Assembly: GCF_044357945.1 (NCBI RefSeq)
Contig: NZ_CP076563.1
Location: forward strand, 1,736,001-1,800,000
Direction of reading: 5' to 3'
Origin: QAND01 sp003150225
Lineage (GTDB): Bacteria > Bacillota > Clostridia > Christensenellales > QAND01
Length of the DNA stretch: 64,000 bases
Shown here: positions 24,602 to 33,569 of the stretch, piece by piece
How positions within the stretch are numbered: position 1 is the first letter of the stretch
How the letters are laid out: each line of letters starts with the position of its first letter
The notes under the pieces: model-generated
The model's input: only the letters and a program-made list of their open reading frames with translations
Database searches by the model: none
What the model was told of the DNA's origin: nothing
Translations under genes and position numbers: made by a program

Positions 24602-25423
24602 ATGTTTGGCTATGTAAGGCCCATCCCGGAGCTGCTGGAGGAGGGGGAAAAGGAGCTTTTTTCCGCCTATTACTGCGGTGTATGCCGGGAGATGGGCCGC
24701 CGGAGCCGGATGACCCTTACCTTTGACTGCGCGTTTCTAGCGTTGATGCTTTCGGGAGGATCGGAGGCGGGGATGGAGACCATCCGCTGCCGGGGAAATC
24801 CTTTTCGAAAGAAGCGCGCCATCCGCACAGGGATCACACGGTATTGCGCCGACCTCAATGCGATTTTATCCTATTACAAAATCCTAGACGATATCGCAGA
24901 CGAGGGAAAGACATCCCGCAGGCTTATGGGATGGCTGCTCCGAGGGGATTTTCGCCGGGCGGCTGCCCGTCAGCCCCAGGCGGCGTTGGCGGTGGAGCGC
25001 TCCATTGCCGCTCTTCAGAGGTTGGAAGAGGAAAGCTGTCCGGTGTCCGATATGGCGGCCGATACCACCGCTTCCATGATGGCGGCGCTGGCTGGAGAGC
25101 CGGACACCCCGCTTTACCGGTTATTCTACCATGTGGGCCGTTGGCTGTACCTTTTGGACGCTCTTATGGACTACGATGAGGATCTGGAGCGGGGAGGCTA
25201 CAATGTGCTTCGCCTGGAATGGGGCAGCCGGGAGGCCGCTGTGGAGGCCATGGAGTTTGCCCTGTGGCATGCGTTGAGCGTGGTGGAGGAGGAGTGTGGC
25301 CGGTTGGAGTTAACCCAAACGGCCCTGGGCATCGTCCGAAATACCCTGGAAAAGGGGATGGCTGCCCGGACCCATTTGGCCCTATATGGGCAGGAGGAAA
25401 AAGAAGAAGTTGGATCCCTATAA
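24602..25423 (+). CDS. DUF5685 family protein
   Basis: A 273-residue, mainly helical protein starting MFGYVRPIPELL with YYCGVCREMGRR near residue 25 and a DYDEDLERGGYN segment near residue 190. These resemble the clostridial DUF5685 family, whose function is unknown; the aspartate-rich helices superficially recall isoprenoid-synthase folds, but no canonical DDxxD motif is evident. It overlaps the DnaJ-domain gene by 38 bases, and this pairing suggests a joint role. Shine-Dalgarno AGGAGG lies before ATG. Confidence 0.75.
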   Translation: MFGYVRPIPELLEEGEKELFSAYYCGVCREMGRRSRMTLTFDCAFLALMLSGGSEAGMETIRCRGNPFRKKRAIRTGITRYCADLNAILSYYKILDDIADEGKTSRRLMGWLLRGDFRRAAARQPQAALAVERSIAALQRLEEESCPVSDMAADTTASMMAALAGEPDTPLYRLFYHVGRWLYLLDALMDYDEDLERGGYNVLRLEWGSREAAVEAMEFALWHALSVVEEECGRLELTQTALGIVRNTLEKGMAARTHLALYGQEEKEEVGSL

Positions 25424-26036
25424 GGTGCTGGGGGTAAAGCCCGGCGACGACCAGGAAACCATCAAAAAGGCATACCGGGAGCTTGCAAAGAAATATCACC
25501 CGGATAAATACCGCAATACCAATCAGTACGAGTGGGCCATGGAGAAGATGAAGGAAATCAACGCGGCCTACGATATGCTCACGGGAAAAAACGTCAATAC
25601 CGGGTTTGGCGGCGGCGCATCCGGCGGCTACGGATACGGCGGCGCCACCGGGGGAAGCACCGGTTATACCGGCAGTCAGGCAGGGCTCTTTAACGCCATT
25701 CGCCAGCTTTTGGCCCAGCGCCGTACCGATGAGGCCGAGGCCATGCTGCTTAATATGACGGAGCGGCCTGCCGAGTGGTACTACCTCATGGGGGTTTGCT
25801 ACAACCAGAAGAATTGGCATACGCAGGCCCGCCAGTTTTTTCAGACCGCGGTACAGATGGATCCCAACAACTATGAGTACAATCAGGCCTACGCCGCCTA
25901 TAACGGCGCCGCCCGGGGCTTTACCCGCCGGGCCTATGGCAATGCCGACAACAGTATGTGCCAGCTTTGCCAATGCCTGTTGATTTCCTCCATGTGTTCC
26001 GGCTGCGGCAGGATGCCCTATATCTTCTGCTGTTAG
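25386..26036 (+). CDS. J-domain protein with Cys-rich C-terminus
   Basis: 216 residues. Residues ~8-70 are a J-domain with the HPD motif in KKYHPDKYRN, which would stimulate an Hsp70 (DnaK) ATPase. A Gly-rich linker follows (GGGASGGYGYGGATGG), then a TPR-like helical pair (AEWYYLMGVCYNQKNWHTQARQFF). The tail has several cysteines (CQLCQC, CSGCG, FCC) that may bind metal. It lacks the DnaJ zinc-finger and substrate domains, so it is a specialised co-chaperone. It overlaps the DUF5685 gene by 38 bases, and a membrane protein follows after 9 bases. Confidence 0.88.
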   Translation: MGRRKKKKLDPYKVLGVKPGDDQETIKKAYRELAKKYHPDKYRNTNQYEWAMEKMKEINAAYDMLTGKNVNTGFGGGASGGYGYGGATGGSTGYTGSQAGLFNAIRQLLAQRRTDEAEAMLLNMTERPAEWYYLMGVCYNQKNWHTQARQFFQTAVQMDPNNYEYNQAYAAYNGAARGFTRRAYGNADNSMCQLCQCLLISSMCSGCGRMPYIFCC

Positions 26037-26045
26037 GAGGCCGTC

Positions 26046-26567
26046 TTGAATTTTCGCACCGGCGAGACCGCCCATAAGCTGACCCTTTCTGCCATGCTCT
26101 GCCTGATTTCCATGGTGTTTCTCTATTTGATACGGCTAGTGCCCACCTGGGCTGAGATTCCCCTCATGGCTTTGGCGGGGATTCCCCTCTCTGGGATAGC
26201 GGCGGAGGACGAGCTCTATCTTTCGATTTTGGCCTATGCCATTACCTCCATCTTTGGATTGGGGTTCATCGCAAGCTTTGCCCATCTTGCGCCCTATACC
26301 CTGCTGTTGGGCCTATATCCCTTGATCAAGCCCTTTTTAGATGGACGGCGGGATCCGTTCTTCCGCTGGGTCTTGAAGATGCTTTTCTTTACTGCCGCCA
26401 TGCTGCTCATTGCCGATGGCGCCGCCGGGGGCTCGCTTTTGCCCTATCTGTCACACATTCCCAGCTGGGCACTGATTCCCCTGGTGTACGTGTTGTTCAT
26501 TGCCTATGACTATATTCTGCTGTTGTTTCAATACTTTTACCTGGGAACCGTCCGTCCCCGGCTTTAG
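26046..26567 (+). CDS. Polytopic membrane protein of unknown function
   Basis: 173 residues with about five hydrophobic segments and few charged residues. No known family recognised. Start is TTG at 26046 behind TAGGAGG, which overlaps the end of the J-domain gene. It is probably the third gene of the DUF5685 and J-domain operon, so the unit may work at the membrane; this is inference from location. Confidence 0.7.
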   Translation: MNFRTGETAHKLTLSAMLCLISMVFLYLIRLVPTWAEIPLMALAGIPLSGIAAEDELYLSILAYAITSIFGLGFIASFAHLAPYTLLLGLYPLIKPFLDGRRDPFFRWVLKMLFFTAAMLLIADGAAGGSLLPYLSHIPSWALIPLVYVLFIAYDYILLLFQYFYLGTVRPRL

Positions 26568-26633
26568 GGCTTGACGGGTGGAGAAAAATATAATAGCATC
26601 ATGATATATGGATTGTAATTGGGAGGGGACCCC

Positions 26634-27062
26634 ATGAGTAGCCAAAAGAAACAGCCCGCCAAGGTTATTGAGCTTTCTGGAGAGGATATTCTTGCCTTGG
26701 CGGGCGACGCCAAAGGGCAGGAGGAGCGGAACCTGAGCGTGGAGGCCATCCGAGAGGAGATCCTGGATTATCCCAACTCCATTCTGCTGGCCGGTTTTTT
26801 CAAAGCCTTTGGAGACGGCACCCGTCTGCGCATTCTCAACGCTCTTTCCATCCGGGATCTATGCGTAAAGGAGTTATGCCAGCTCTTGGACGCTTCCCAG
26901 CCCGCAGTTAGCAACCATTTGCGCATTCTCAGCCAGCAGCAGATGGTAAAACCCATTCGCCGGGGAAAGAACATCTACTACTCCCTGGGGGATTGGCATA
27001 TCAATGCCATCATCGGCGTAGCCCTGGAGCGGTTCGCTTTGGATGGCAGCGGGAAGCTATAA
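26634..27062 (+). CDS. ArsR/SmtB family transcriptional regulator
   Basis: 142 residues. A ~40-residue N-terminal extension precedes a winged helix-turn-helix: KAFGDGTRLRILNAL, LCVKELCQLLDASQPAVSNHLRIL (recognition helix) and IRRGKNIYYSLGD (wing). DLCVKELC keeps two cysteines of the ELCVCDLC metal site but lacks the middle one, so metal sensing is doubtful. ATG at 26634 follows GGGAGGGG. No efflux gene is adjacent; the partner regulon is unknown. A terminator follows. Confidence 0.88.
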   Translation: MSSQKKQPAKVIELSGEDILALAGDAKGQEERNLSVEAIREEILDYPNSILLAGFFKAFGDGTRLRILNALSIRDLCVKELCQLLDASQPAVSNHLRILSQQQMVKPIRRGKNIYYSLGDWHINAIIGVALERFALDGSGKL

Positions 27063-27076
27063 CTGGGGAATGGTCA

Positions 27077-27099
27077 GCCGCCTTTGGGCGGCTTTTTTT
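27077..27099 (+). terminator. Terminator of the ArsR gene
   Basis: GCCGCC pairs with GGCGGC over a TTTG loop, followed by T7. Confidence 0.85.
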
Positions 27100-27156
27100 A
27101 TTGCCTTGGCATGTGTCCCTTTGGCAAACTGTAAGTAACTGGAAGTATATGGTTCC

Positions 27157-27876
27157 GTGAAACGCGTTTTGCTGGGATTGTTATGCTTGGTACTGCTGAT
27201 CTGTGGCGGCTGTTATGAGCACTACGCCATGGAGGCAGCGTCGGCTTTGGACCTCCGGGACACAACCCTTCATAGGAGCATTGGACTATTTTGGAAGGCG
27301 GAGGATGTGGGTTATGGGCAAGGGGAATACTTTGCCGCCAAGCTTTTGCGTTGTGTCCGGGTGGAGTTTGGAGAACGAATCAGCTACTACTACCGGATTG
27401 TGGTCTGTCCCCTGACGGATCAGCCCCTGTGCTGTATGGATCTCCGCATTCTGCCTACCGCCGGACTGGATAACTATTTTTTGCGTGGACGATACCGGGG
27501 GCGGCAGCCTCAGAGCCGCCAGTCCTACGAGCCCACCGGGAACCTATTCATGGGGGTAAAAAATCTGGATGTTAAGAGGCCCTTCCCAGGGGAGGGAGAG
27601 GAGGGCCCGGTGGCCTATGATCTGGAGTTCACCTGGAACAATGTTCACGATAATCTGATGGAGGAACTGAACCTATCGGTCCAGGACTTTGACCGTGGGA
27701 TGACGGAGCTACGGGTGCTATTTAACGGCAGGGTGGATGAGATCCCTCTCAAGCTGGAGGGCGTGCCGGAGACGGCCACCAGTGCCGAAGACCCCGTGGC
27801 CCAGGAGGCCATCTTGGTGCGACGCCTATTTGAATACGGTGGCGGTGGGAGAATATCCTACTTCTATGGGGAATGA
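27157..27876 (+). CDS. Lipoprotein of unknown function
   Basis: 239 residues beginning with a lipoprotein signal (MKRVLLGLLCLVLLICGGC; lipobox ICGGC). The mature part is mixed alpha/beta with tyrosine-rich stretches (GERISYYYRIVVC). No domain recognised. The start is GTG at 27157 with GGAAG upstream. It stands alone between two terminators and is likely exposed on the outer face of the membrane. Confidence 0.7.
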   Translation: MKRVLLGLLCLVLLICGGCYEHYAMEAASALDLRDTTLHRSIGLFWKAEDVGYGQGEYFAAKLLRCVRVEFGERISYYYRIVVCPLTDQPLCCMDLRILPTAGLDNYFLRGRYRGRQPQSRQSYEPTGNLFMGVKNLDVKRPFPGEGEEGPVAYDLEFTWNNVHDNLMEELNLSVQDFDRGMTELRVLFNGRVDEIPLKLEGVPETATSAEDPVAQEAILVRRLFEYGGGGRISYFYGE

Positions 27877-27888
27877 TGAAAAAAAGCG

Positions 27889-27914
27889 AAAAGAGCCGGG
27901 AAACCGGCTCTTTT
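27889..27914. terminator. Bidirectional terminator
   Basis: AAAAGAGCCGG and CCGGCTCTTTT form a perfect stem with A- and T-tracts on both sides. It serves the lipoprotein gene and the convergent Pro-rich gene. Confidence 0.85.
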
Positions 27915-27916
27915 GA

Positions 27917-28174
27917 TCAGCTTTGCCGAGGGAAGCGGAGAAGCGGAGCGCGCGCCGGACCGGGACCGCCGTGAATAGGCGCTCTTGGACCTATGGGGGT
28001 CGATGTCGGGCCCACAGGCGATCTGGGGGGCTGTGGAGGCCGGACGGGCGGAGGCGGCGGTCCAACGGGCGGCCGAGGCCTGGGCGGATGGGGCGGGTGC
28101 ATGGGCCAGAATCCCCAGACGAAGGGAACCCAAGGAACCCGCCGATACCGGTCATATCTATCATAGGGTGCCAT
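27917..28174 (-). CDS. Small proline-rich protein (possible gene)
   Basis: 85 residues on the minus strand: MAPYDRYDRYRRVPWVPFVWGFWP, then a low-complexity Pro/Arg tail. A ribosome site AGGAAAGGATG precedes the ATG and a bidirectional terminator follows the TGA, which favours a real gene. The aromatic segment VPWVPFVWGFWP may touch the membrane. Function unknown. A chance open frame in GC-rich DNA remains possible. Confidence 0.45.
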   Translation of the reverse strand: MAPYDRYDRYRRVPWVPFVWGFWPMHPPHPPRPRPPVGPPPPPVRPPQPPRSPVGPTSTPIGPRAPIHGGPGPARAPLLRFPRQS

Positions 28175-28343
28175 GGCGACACATCCTTTCCTGATGGTAT
28201 GCTACATCATATGTGGGAGGAGGTGCTTTTTCCACAGATGGCCGCTTGTTACGATATTCTGAACATTGGCGAGAGGGCCTTTTCCATGGGGGAGAGCTGC
28301 GCTATACTGATAGACCCTGGAAAGCCCCACTTCGGCCCTTTGT

Positions 28344-28372
28344 TTGCGTACCGGCCCCGGATGCAATATAAT
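28344..28372 (+). promoter_or_regulatory. Promoter of the FHA-FtsW-PBP operon
   Basis: TTGCGT (28344-28349), 17-base spacer, consensus TATAAT (28367-28372), 45 bases before the first ATG. Confidence 0.65.
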
Positions 28373-28416
28373 AAGGGGCGAGCGAACCCCATTAAACCAG
28401 ACGAGGTTGTCATCTT

Positions 28417-28872
28417 ATGGACGCGATTATCGGTACCATTACGGATATCTCCCGTTTTATTTTCATTGGCATCGTGCTATATACCCTGTTTCGGCTGGTG
28501 GATAACGCCATGGCGGAGTATGCTTTTCGCCGGGAGGCCATCGGTGGTAGTCCCGGCCGGTATTTTGGCTATCTTACCATCATCAAGGCGCCTCGGGAGG
28601 AGATGCTGGGCCTTCGGTATGGCCTGAAATGGGAAAACAGCTTGGGATCGGCGGACAAATGTGATGTGGCCATCCCGGTGAAAAAAATCGGCAAGCGCCA
28701 TGGGGTACTGTACCTAAACCGGGACTTTGCGGTGGTAAACCCCATCGGCCACAACCGCATCTACATCAACGGCGAGCTGGCTCAGCGGGGGGACGAGGTC
28801 TATGACGGCGATATCCTCACTCTGGGCGGCGTATACCTTAGGGTACGCCTGGAGATGGGAGGGAACCACTGA
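28417..28872 (+). CDS. FHA-domain membrane protein
   Basis: 151 residues: an N-terminal transmembrane helix (about residues 11-25) and a C-terminal forkhead-associated domain, recognised from the order CDVAIPVKKIGKRHGVLY, NPIGHNRIYINGE and DGDILTLGGVYLRV. FHA domains bind phosphothreonine, so this protein may tether cell-wall synthesis to a Ser/Thr kinase. Its stop overlaps the FtsW/RodA start (TGATG). The same partnership exists in actinobacterial fha-rodA-pbpA operons, which supports the role but does not prove it. Confidence 0.85.
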   Translation: MDAIIGTITDISRFIFIGIVLYTLFRLVDNAMAEYAFRREAIGGSPGRYFGYLTIIKAPREEMLGLRYGLKWENSLGSADKCDVAIPVKKIGKRHGVLYLNRDFAVVNPIGHNRIYINGELAQRGDEVYDGDILTLGGVYLRVRLEMGGNH

Positions 28873-30152
28873 TGCAATCCATGCGACGGCCCAGCTCAGG
28901 CAGCATCCTTTTTATGATCACCCTGTTCTATGTGCTGGCCTTTTCCATCATCTTCATCAACTCCCCTGAGACCGATTACCGGGGCTTTATCGTGGCGGGA
29001 GGCGCCGTTGGGCTGTTGTATTTCCAGTATGGGGCTTTGACTGCCTTCTTCCCCAACGTGGATCGATATGTGCTTTTGGTGGCCAATTTCCTCTGTGCCG
29101 TGGGCATGGTGATGCTGTACCGCATCGATCCCGATATTGCCATCAAACAGTTGGTTTGGATGGGCATCGGAATGTTCTTTATGGTGATCACCATGCTGGC
29201 CATCCGCTATTGGCGGGCCTGGCCCAATCTGAAATGGGTACTCATGGTGGGCAGCTTTGGCCTATTGGCCCTGTCTATCGTGTTCAGTGGCAGCGTCTTT
29301 GGCGCTAAGAATTGGTTTACCATCGCCGGGGTTACCGTGCAGCCATCGGAGTTTGTCAAGGTGCTGCTGGTGGTTGCCCTGGCGGGAGTGCTTCATCAGT
29401 ACAACGGATTTTCCTCCCTGCTGGTCATCGCGGGCTATGTGGGGGGCTGCTTGATCCTGCTGCTGCTTCAGAAGGATTTGGGCGCGGCGTTACTCTATGC
29501 CGGCACCGCTATCATTATGCTGTACGCCGGCACCAGCAACAAGTGGCTGGTAGGAGGCGCCGTTGGGGCGGTAAGCGTGGGCAGTGTATTGGCTTATAAG
29601 CTGTTCCCCCATGTGCGGGTTCGGGTGGCCTTGTGGCAGAATCCCTGGGCCCTGTACGAATCCCAGGGCTATCAGGTGGTCCAGGGGCTCATTGCCATCG
29701 CCAGCGGTGGCCTTTTTGGCCTTGGCCTCACCATGGGCATGCCCATGGCGGTGCCGGTGCGCCACACGGACTTTATCTTTGCGGTGATCTGTGAGGAGTT
29801 CGGGCTTATCATTGGCGTCGCCTTGGTAGCCTTTTACCTGGTGTTCATCGTTCGGGGGGCCATTATCGCTATGGATGCCCGAAACAGCTTTGACGCCATC
29901 ATGGCCATAGGCTGCGTGGCTATGATCACCCTCCAGTGCTTTATCAACATTGGCGGCGTGGTGAAGCTGATCCCCCTGACGGGCATCACCCTGCCCTTTG
30001 TCTCCTATGGGGGCAGCAGCATGCTGTCCTGCTTCATCCTGCTGGGGATCCTGGAGGGCATTGCCATCAAGAACGGAGACGCCGATTCCATGGAGTTTGA
30101 CGAGGAACTCTATGATGAGGACGACTACGCCTACGACCAATACGAGGATTGA
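28872..30152 (+). CDS. FtsW/RodA/SpoVE family peptidoglycan glycosyltransferase
   Basis: 426 residues with about ten membrane segments and SEDS-family signatures: GAKNWF after helix five, QPSEFVK, LQKDLGAALL, and HTDFIFAVICEEFG followed by PFVSYGGSS. SEDS proteins polymerise lipid II glycan chains with a class B PBP. The acidic C-terminal tail (EFDEELYDEDDYAYDQYED) is unusual and probably cytoplasmic. The gene is translationally coupled to the FHA gene and lies 3 bases before its PBP partner. Division versus elongation role cannot be told by eye. Confidence 0.93.
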   Translation: MQSMRRPSSGSILFMITLFYVLAFSIIFINSPETDYRGFIVAGGAVGLLYFQYGALTAFFPNVDRYVLLVANFLCAVGMVMLYRIDPDIAIKQLVWMGIGMFFMVITMLAIRYWRAWPNLKWVLMVGSFGLLALSIVFSGSVFGAKNWFTIAGVTVQPSEFVKVLLVVALAGVLHQYNGFSSLLVIAGYVGGCLILLLLQKDLGAALLYAGTAIIMLYAGTSNKWLVGGAVGAVSVGSVLAYKLFPHVRVRVALWQNPWALYESQGYQVVQGLIAIASGGLFGLGLTMGMPMAVPVRHTDFIFAVICEEFGLIIGVALVAFYLVFIVRGAIIAMDARNSFDAIMAIGCVAMITLQCFINIGGVVKLIPLTGITLPFVSYGGSSMLSCFILLGILEGIAIKNGDADSMEFDEELYDEDDYAYDQYED

Positions 30153-30155
30153 CGG

Positions 30156-31568
30156 ATGAAAGGCATCAGAAAGAGCATCAAGGCCCTATTGTGGGCGTTT
30201 GTGATTATGTTTACGGTGCTGGCGGGCTATACCGCCTATACCGTGACGGTGAACGGATCCACCTGGTTCATCTCTTCCTACAACCCCAGGCTGGCCAACC
30301 AGAAGCAAAACGTGGTGGCGGGGAGCATCCTGGACCGGAACTATACCGTGCTGGCGGAGAGCCAGACCGCCGGGGAGCGGGAATACCACCCTGACAGCGT
30401 AACCCGCAAGGCGGTGAGCCATGTGGTGGGGGATCCCTACGGCCTGGCCGCCACCGGAGTGGAGTCCTTCCATGCCAAGTATCTCCTGGGCTTTGGAGGC
30501 AACGTCTTTGAGCGGCTGTACCAGAGCATCGTACTCCATCAGCGGAAGGGAGAGAACGTCACCACCACCATCGACGCCCAGCTATGCAAATACGCGTACC
30601 AACAGCTGGATGGGAAAAACGGCGCTGTGGTGGTGATGAACTACCGGACCGGGGAGATCTTATGTTCCGTGTCCACCCCGGGATATGATCCCACCAATAT
30701 GGATGCCTACCGGGACCTTAGCGACGATGATCCCGCTAGCCCCCTGGTAAACCGCGTGACCATGGGCCGCTACACCCCTGGATCGGTGTTTAAGACCATC
30801 ACCTTGGCGGCGGTGGTCAAGTATCAGCCCGAGCTGCTTGCAAAGACCTATTCCTGCGCCGGCTCCATGGACATGGACGACAGCGCCATTACCTGCGCTG
30901 GAAAGTCCCGACATGGGGATCAGACGGTGCTGGAGGCATATGAGAACTCCTGCAACGTGGCCTTCGCCCAGATTGCTCTGGACCTGGGCCGGGATAACGT
31001 CATGAAGATGGCCCAGGAGTTTGGCTTTAACGAGGAATATCTATTTAGCGACCTCATTGCCTACAAGTCCAGCTACGAGACCTCCGACAAGGACTTGGAC
31101 TTCTGCTGGTCCGCCATTGGCCAATATAAGGATACCTCCACCCCGCTGCAGATGTGCATGGTGGCGGCTACCATCGCCAATGACGGCATTATGATGGAGC
31201 CTAAGCTGGTGAAGTCCATCATCAACGCCAGGGGTTACGAATACAACAAGATAACCCCTAAAACATTGAAGACGGTGATGAGCCCTGAAAACGCCCAGGT
31301 GATCCGGGAGTATATGATCAGCGCCGTCACCGACGGGTTGGGCGGCCGGGCCGCCATCAGCGGCTACACCGTAGGCGGCAAGACCGGCTCCGCCGAAGTG
31401 TCGGATGATAAGAGCGTACCCACCCATGCCTGGTACAACGGATTTATCTATGACGATAAAAGCCCCCTTGCCATCGCCGTCATCGTGGAACACGGCGGCA
31501 GCGGAGGCAGAACGGCCGCGCCCATTGCCGGCGCGGTGCTGAAAAAAGCAGTGGAGCTGGGGTATTGA
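30156..31568 (+). CDS. Class B penicillin-binding protein (transpeptidase)
   Basis: 470 residues: an N-terminal membrane anchor (residues ~10-30), a short non-catalytic region and a transpeptidase domain with the three active-site motifs, SVFK with Ser210, SCN at 265-267 and KTGS at 409-412. It crosslinks peptidoglycan strands with the adjacent SEDS polymerase. The N-terminal module is short compared with PBP2 or PBP3, as in the PbpA class found next to FHA and RodA genes in other Gram-positives. Its TGA overlaps the uvrC ATG. Confidence 0.93.
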   Translation: MKGIRKSIKALLWAFVIMFTVLAGYTAYTVTVNGSTWFISSYNPRLANQKQNVVAGSILDRNYTVLAESQTAGEREYHPDSVTRKAVSHVVGDPYGLAATGVESFHAKYLLGFGGNVFERLYQSIVLHQRKGENVTTTIDAQLCKYAYQQLDGKNGAVVVMNYRTGEILCSVSTPGYDPTNMDAYRDLSDDDPASPLVNRVTMGRYTPGSVFKTITLAAVVKYQPELLAKTYSCAGSMDMDDSAITCAGKSRHGDQTVLEAYENSCNVAFAQIALDLGRDNVMKMAQEFGFNEEYLFSDLIAYKSSYETSDKDLDFCWSAIGQYKDTSTPLQMCMVAATIANDGIMMEPKLVKSIINARGYEYNKITPKTLKTVMSPENAQVIREYMISAVTDGLGGRAAISGYTVGGKTGSAEVSDDKSVPTHAWYNGFIYDDKSPLAIAVIVEHGGSGGRTAAPIAGAVLKKAVELGY

Positions 31569-33445
31569 TGGATTATCGGGAACACATCGAGGATATTCTG
31601 TCGGGGCTGCCCGAAAAGCCCGGCGTCTATATCATGAAGGATGGGGACGGAGAGATCATCTACATTGGCAAGGCCCGCGTGTTGAAAAACCGGGTACGCC
31701 AGTATTTCCGCAGCAGCAAAAACCATGCACCCAAGGTCATCGCCATGGTGGAGAAGGTGCGGGATATTGACTACATCATCACTGCCACCGAGATGGAGGC
31801 TCTGGTGCTGGAGTGCAACCTCATTAAGGAGAACCGGCCTTTTTACAACATCCTCATGAAGGACGACAAGCATTACCCCTATGTGCGCATCGATTTAAAC
31901 GAGCCCTATCCTCGGGTAGAGGTGGTTCGCAAGGTGGTAAACGACGGGGCCAAATACTACGGCCCTTATGTGAACACCGGAGCTCTTACCGACGTGCTGT
32001 CCGCCGTCAGCGCCAACTTTCAGCTTCGAACCTGCAAGCGGGATATTCTTCGTTCCCTGGCAAAAGGGGAACGGCCCTGCCTCAACTACCAGATTGGCCG
32101 GTGCGCCGGACCCTGCGCTGGGCATATCAGCCAGGAGGACTACCGGGCCATGATACAGGAGGTGCTGGCCCTTTTAGAGGGCAAGAGCGAAAAGATCATC
32201 TCGGGTTTGCGGCGGGAGATGTTGGCCGCCAGCGACCGTCTGGATTTTGAGGAGGCCGCGGTACTCCGGGATCGGCTGAACACCGTGCAGCGGGTGGCCG
32301 AGCGGCAGTTGGCGGATTTCGCTTCCCTGGAGGAGCGGGACGCCTTTGGTATGGGGGAGCTCCGGGGGAATTTCCTGGTGCAGATCATGATGATCCGGGA
32401 TGGGAAGATGGTGAACAGCCAGAACTTTTTCATTGAGGATCCTCAGGAGAGCCGGGAGGAGGTCTTTTTTTCCATCCTCAAGCAGTATTATGCCGGTACT
32501 GCCTATGTTCCATCTGAGGTTTTGATTCCCTTTGCGGGGGAGGAGATGCCTTTGATCGAGCATTGGCTTTGCGAGAAGCGGGGAAAAAAGGTGCGGCTCC
32601 ATGTGCCCCAGCGGGGGGATAAGAAAAAGGTGGTGGATCTGTGTAACGCCAACGCCCAGGACGTGCTGGAGCGGCGGGAGGCCCGGCTCCGGCGGGAATG
32701 GGATCGGGGGGAAGGGGCGCTTTTGGAACTCCAAGCCCAGCTGGGCCTGCCCGTCCTGCCACGGCGCATCGAGTGTTATGACATCTCCCACACACAGGGG
32801 GCCTATACCGTGGCCAGCATGGTGGTGTTTACCGACGGAAAACCCGATAAGAGCAGCTACCGGCGGTTCCGCATTCGAACGGTGGAGGGCATTGACGACT
32901 TCAAGAGCATGTCGGAGGTGCTGGAGCGCCGGCTGCTCCGGGCCATGGAACCGGATGAGAAATCCGTCCAGTCCTTCGGGCGGCTGCCGGACTTGATCGT
33001 CATCGACGGGGGCAAGGGACAGCTGCACAGCGCCCTAAACTCCATGGAACGGGTGGGGTTTGACATCCCCATGATCGGCCTGGCCAAGCGCATCGAGGAG
33101 ATCTTCCTGCCGGGAGAGAGCGAGCCAATTCTGTTGAAATCCAGCTCCCCGGCCCTTCATATTTTGCAGGGTATCCGGGATGAAGCCCATCGGTTTGCCA
33201 TCACCTACCACCGGTCTTTGCGGGCCAACGCCGCCTTGGTCAGCGAGCTGGACGAGATCCCCGGCATCGGCAAGCGGCGGAAGAACGCCCTGATGCGGGA
33301 GTACAAGACGGTGGAGCACATCAAAACCGCCAGCCTGGAGGACCTGGCTGGGTTGGAGGGCATGACACGGGCCGCCGCCCAGGCGGTGTACGAGCATTTT
33401 CACCGGCAGAATGATGAGACTGCGCCCACCTCGGAGGGGGAATAG
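31568..33445 (+). CDS. uvrC: Excinuclease ABC subunit C
   Basis: 625 residues. GIY-YIG nuclease at the N-terminus (PGVYIM to YIGKARVLKNRVRQYF), a UVR motif near residues 210-230 that contacts UvrB, a Cys cluster segment (CLNYQIGRCAGPCAG), the RNase H-like second nuclease (ECYDISHTQG; VIDGGKGQL) and a C-terminal helix-hairpin-helix (IPGIGKRRKNALM). It makes both incisions in nucleotide excision repair. ATG at 31568 overlaps the preceding stop codon. The link to a cell-wall operon appears positional only. Confidence 0.96.
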   Translation: MDYREHIEDILSGLPEKPGVYIMKDGDGEIIYIGKARVLKNRVRQYFRSSKNHAPKVIAMVEKVRDIDYIITATEMEALVLECNLIKENRPFYNILMKDDKHYPYVRIDLNEPYPRVEVVRKVVNDGAKYYGPYVNTGALTDVLSAVSANFQLRTCKRDILRSLAKGERPCLNYQIGRCAGPCAGHISQEDYRAMIQEVLALLEGKSEKIISGLRREMLAASDRLDFEEAAVLRDRLNTVQRVAERQLADFASLEERDAFGMGELRGNFLVQIMMIRDGKMVNSQNFFIEDPQESREEVFFSILKQYYAGTAYVPSEVLIPFAGEEMPLIEHWLCEKRGKKVRLHVPQRGDKKKVVDLCNANAQDVLERREARLRREWDRGEGALLELQAQLGLPVLPRRIECYDISHTQGAYTVASMVVFTDGKPDKSSYRRFRIRTVEGIDDFKSMSEVLERRLLRAMEPDEKSVQSFGRLPDLIVIDGGKGQLHSALNSMERVGFDIPMIGLAKRIEEIFLPGESEPILLKSSSPALHILQGIRDEAHRFAITYHRSLRANAALVSELDEIPGIGKRRKNALMREYKTVEHIKTASLEDLAGLEGMTRAAAQAVYEHFHRQNDETAPTSEGE

Positions 33446-33458
33446 CAGGCGGACGGCC

Positions 33459-33560
33459 GTACGGCGGTGGCTGGCTAGGGGCTGGAACGCACGCCAACGG
33501 CGTGCAACAGGGGTGCGGGCTCAGCCTGCTGTAACAGGGGACCGCCCACCGGGCGGCGGT
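33459..33560. repeat. Copy A of an intergenic palindromic repeat
   Basis: This GC-rich stretch after uvrC shares with the units at 34036 and 34183 the core CACGCCAACGGCGTGCAACA (around 33491-33510), and a following GGGCGG-rich palindrome. Gene-free and between operons. Confidence 0.5.
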
Positions 33561-33569
33561 CACTGGCCG

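Noticed and set aside
26571..26594. TTGACG/TATAAT promoter before the ArsR gene
   Set aside because: The spacer is only 12 bases, too short for a normal sigma-A promoter, so the pair is not reported.
28206..28627. Plus-strand frame between the Pro-rich gene and the FHA gene
   Set aside because: No ribosome site, and it runs out of frame through the real FHA gene.
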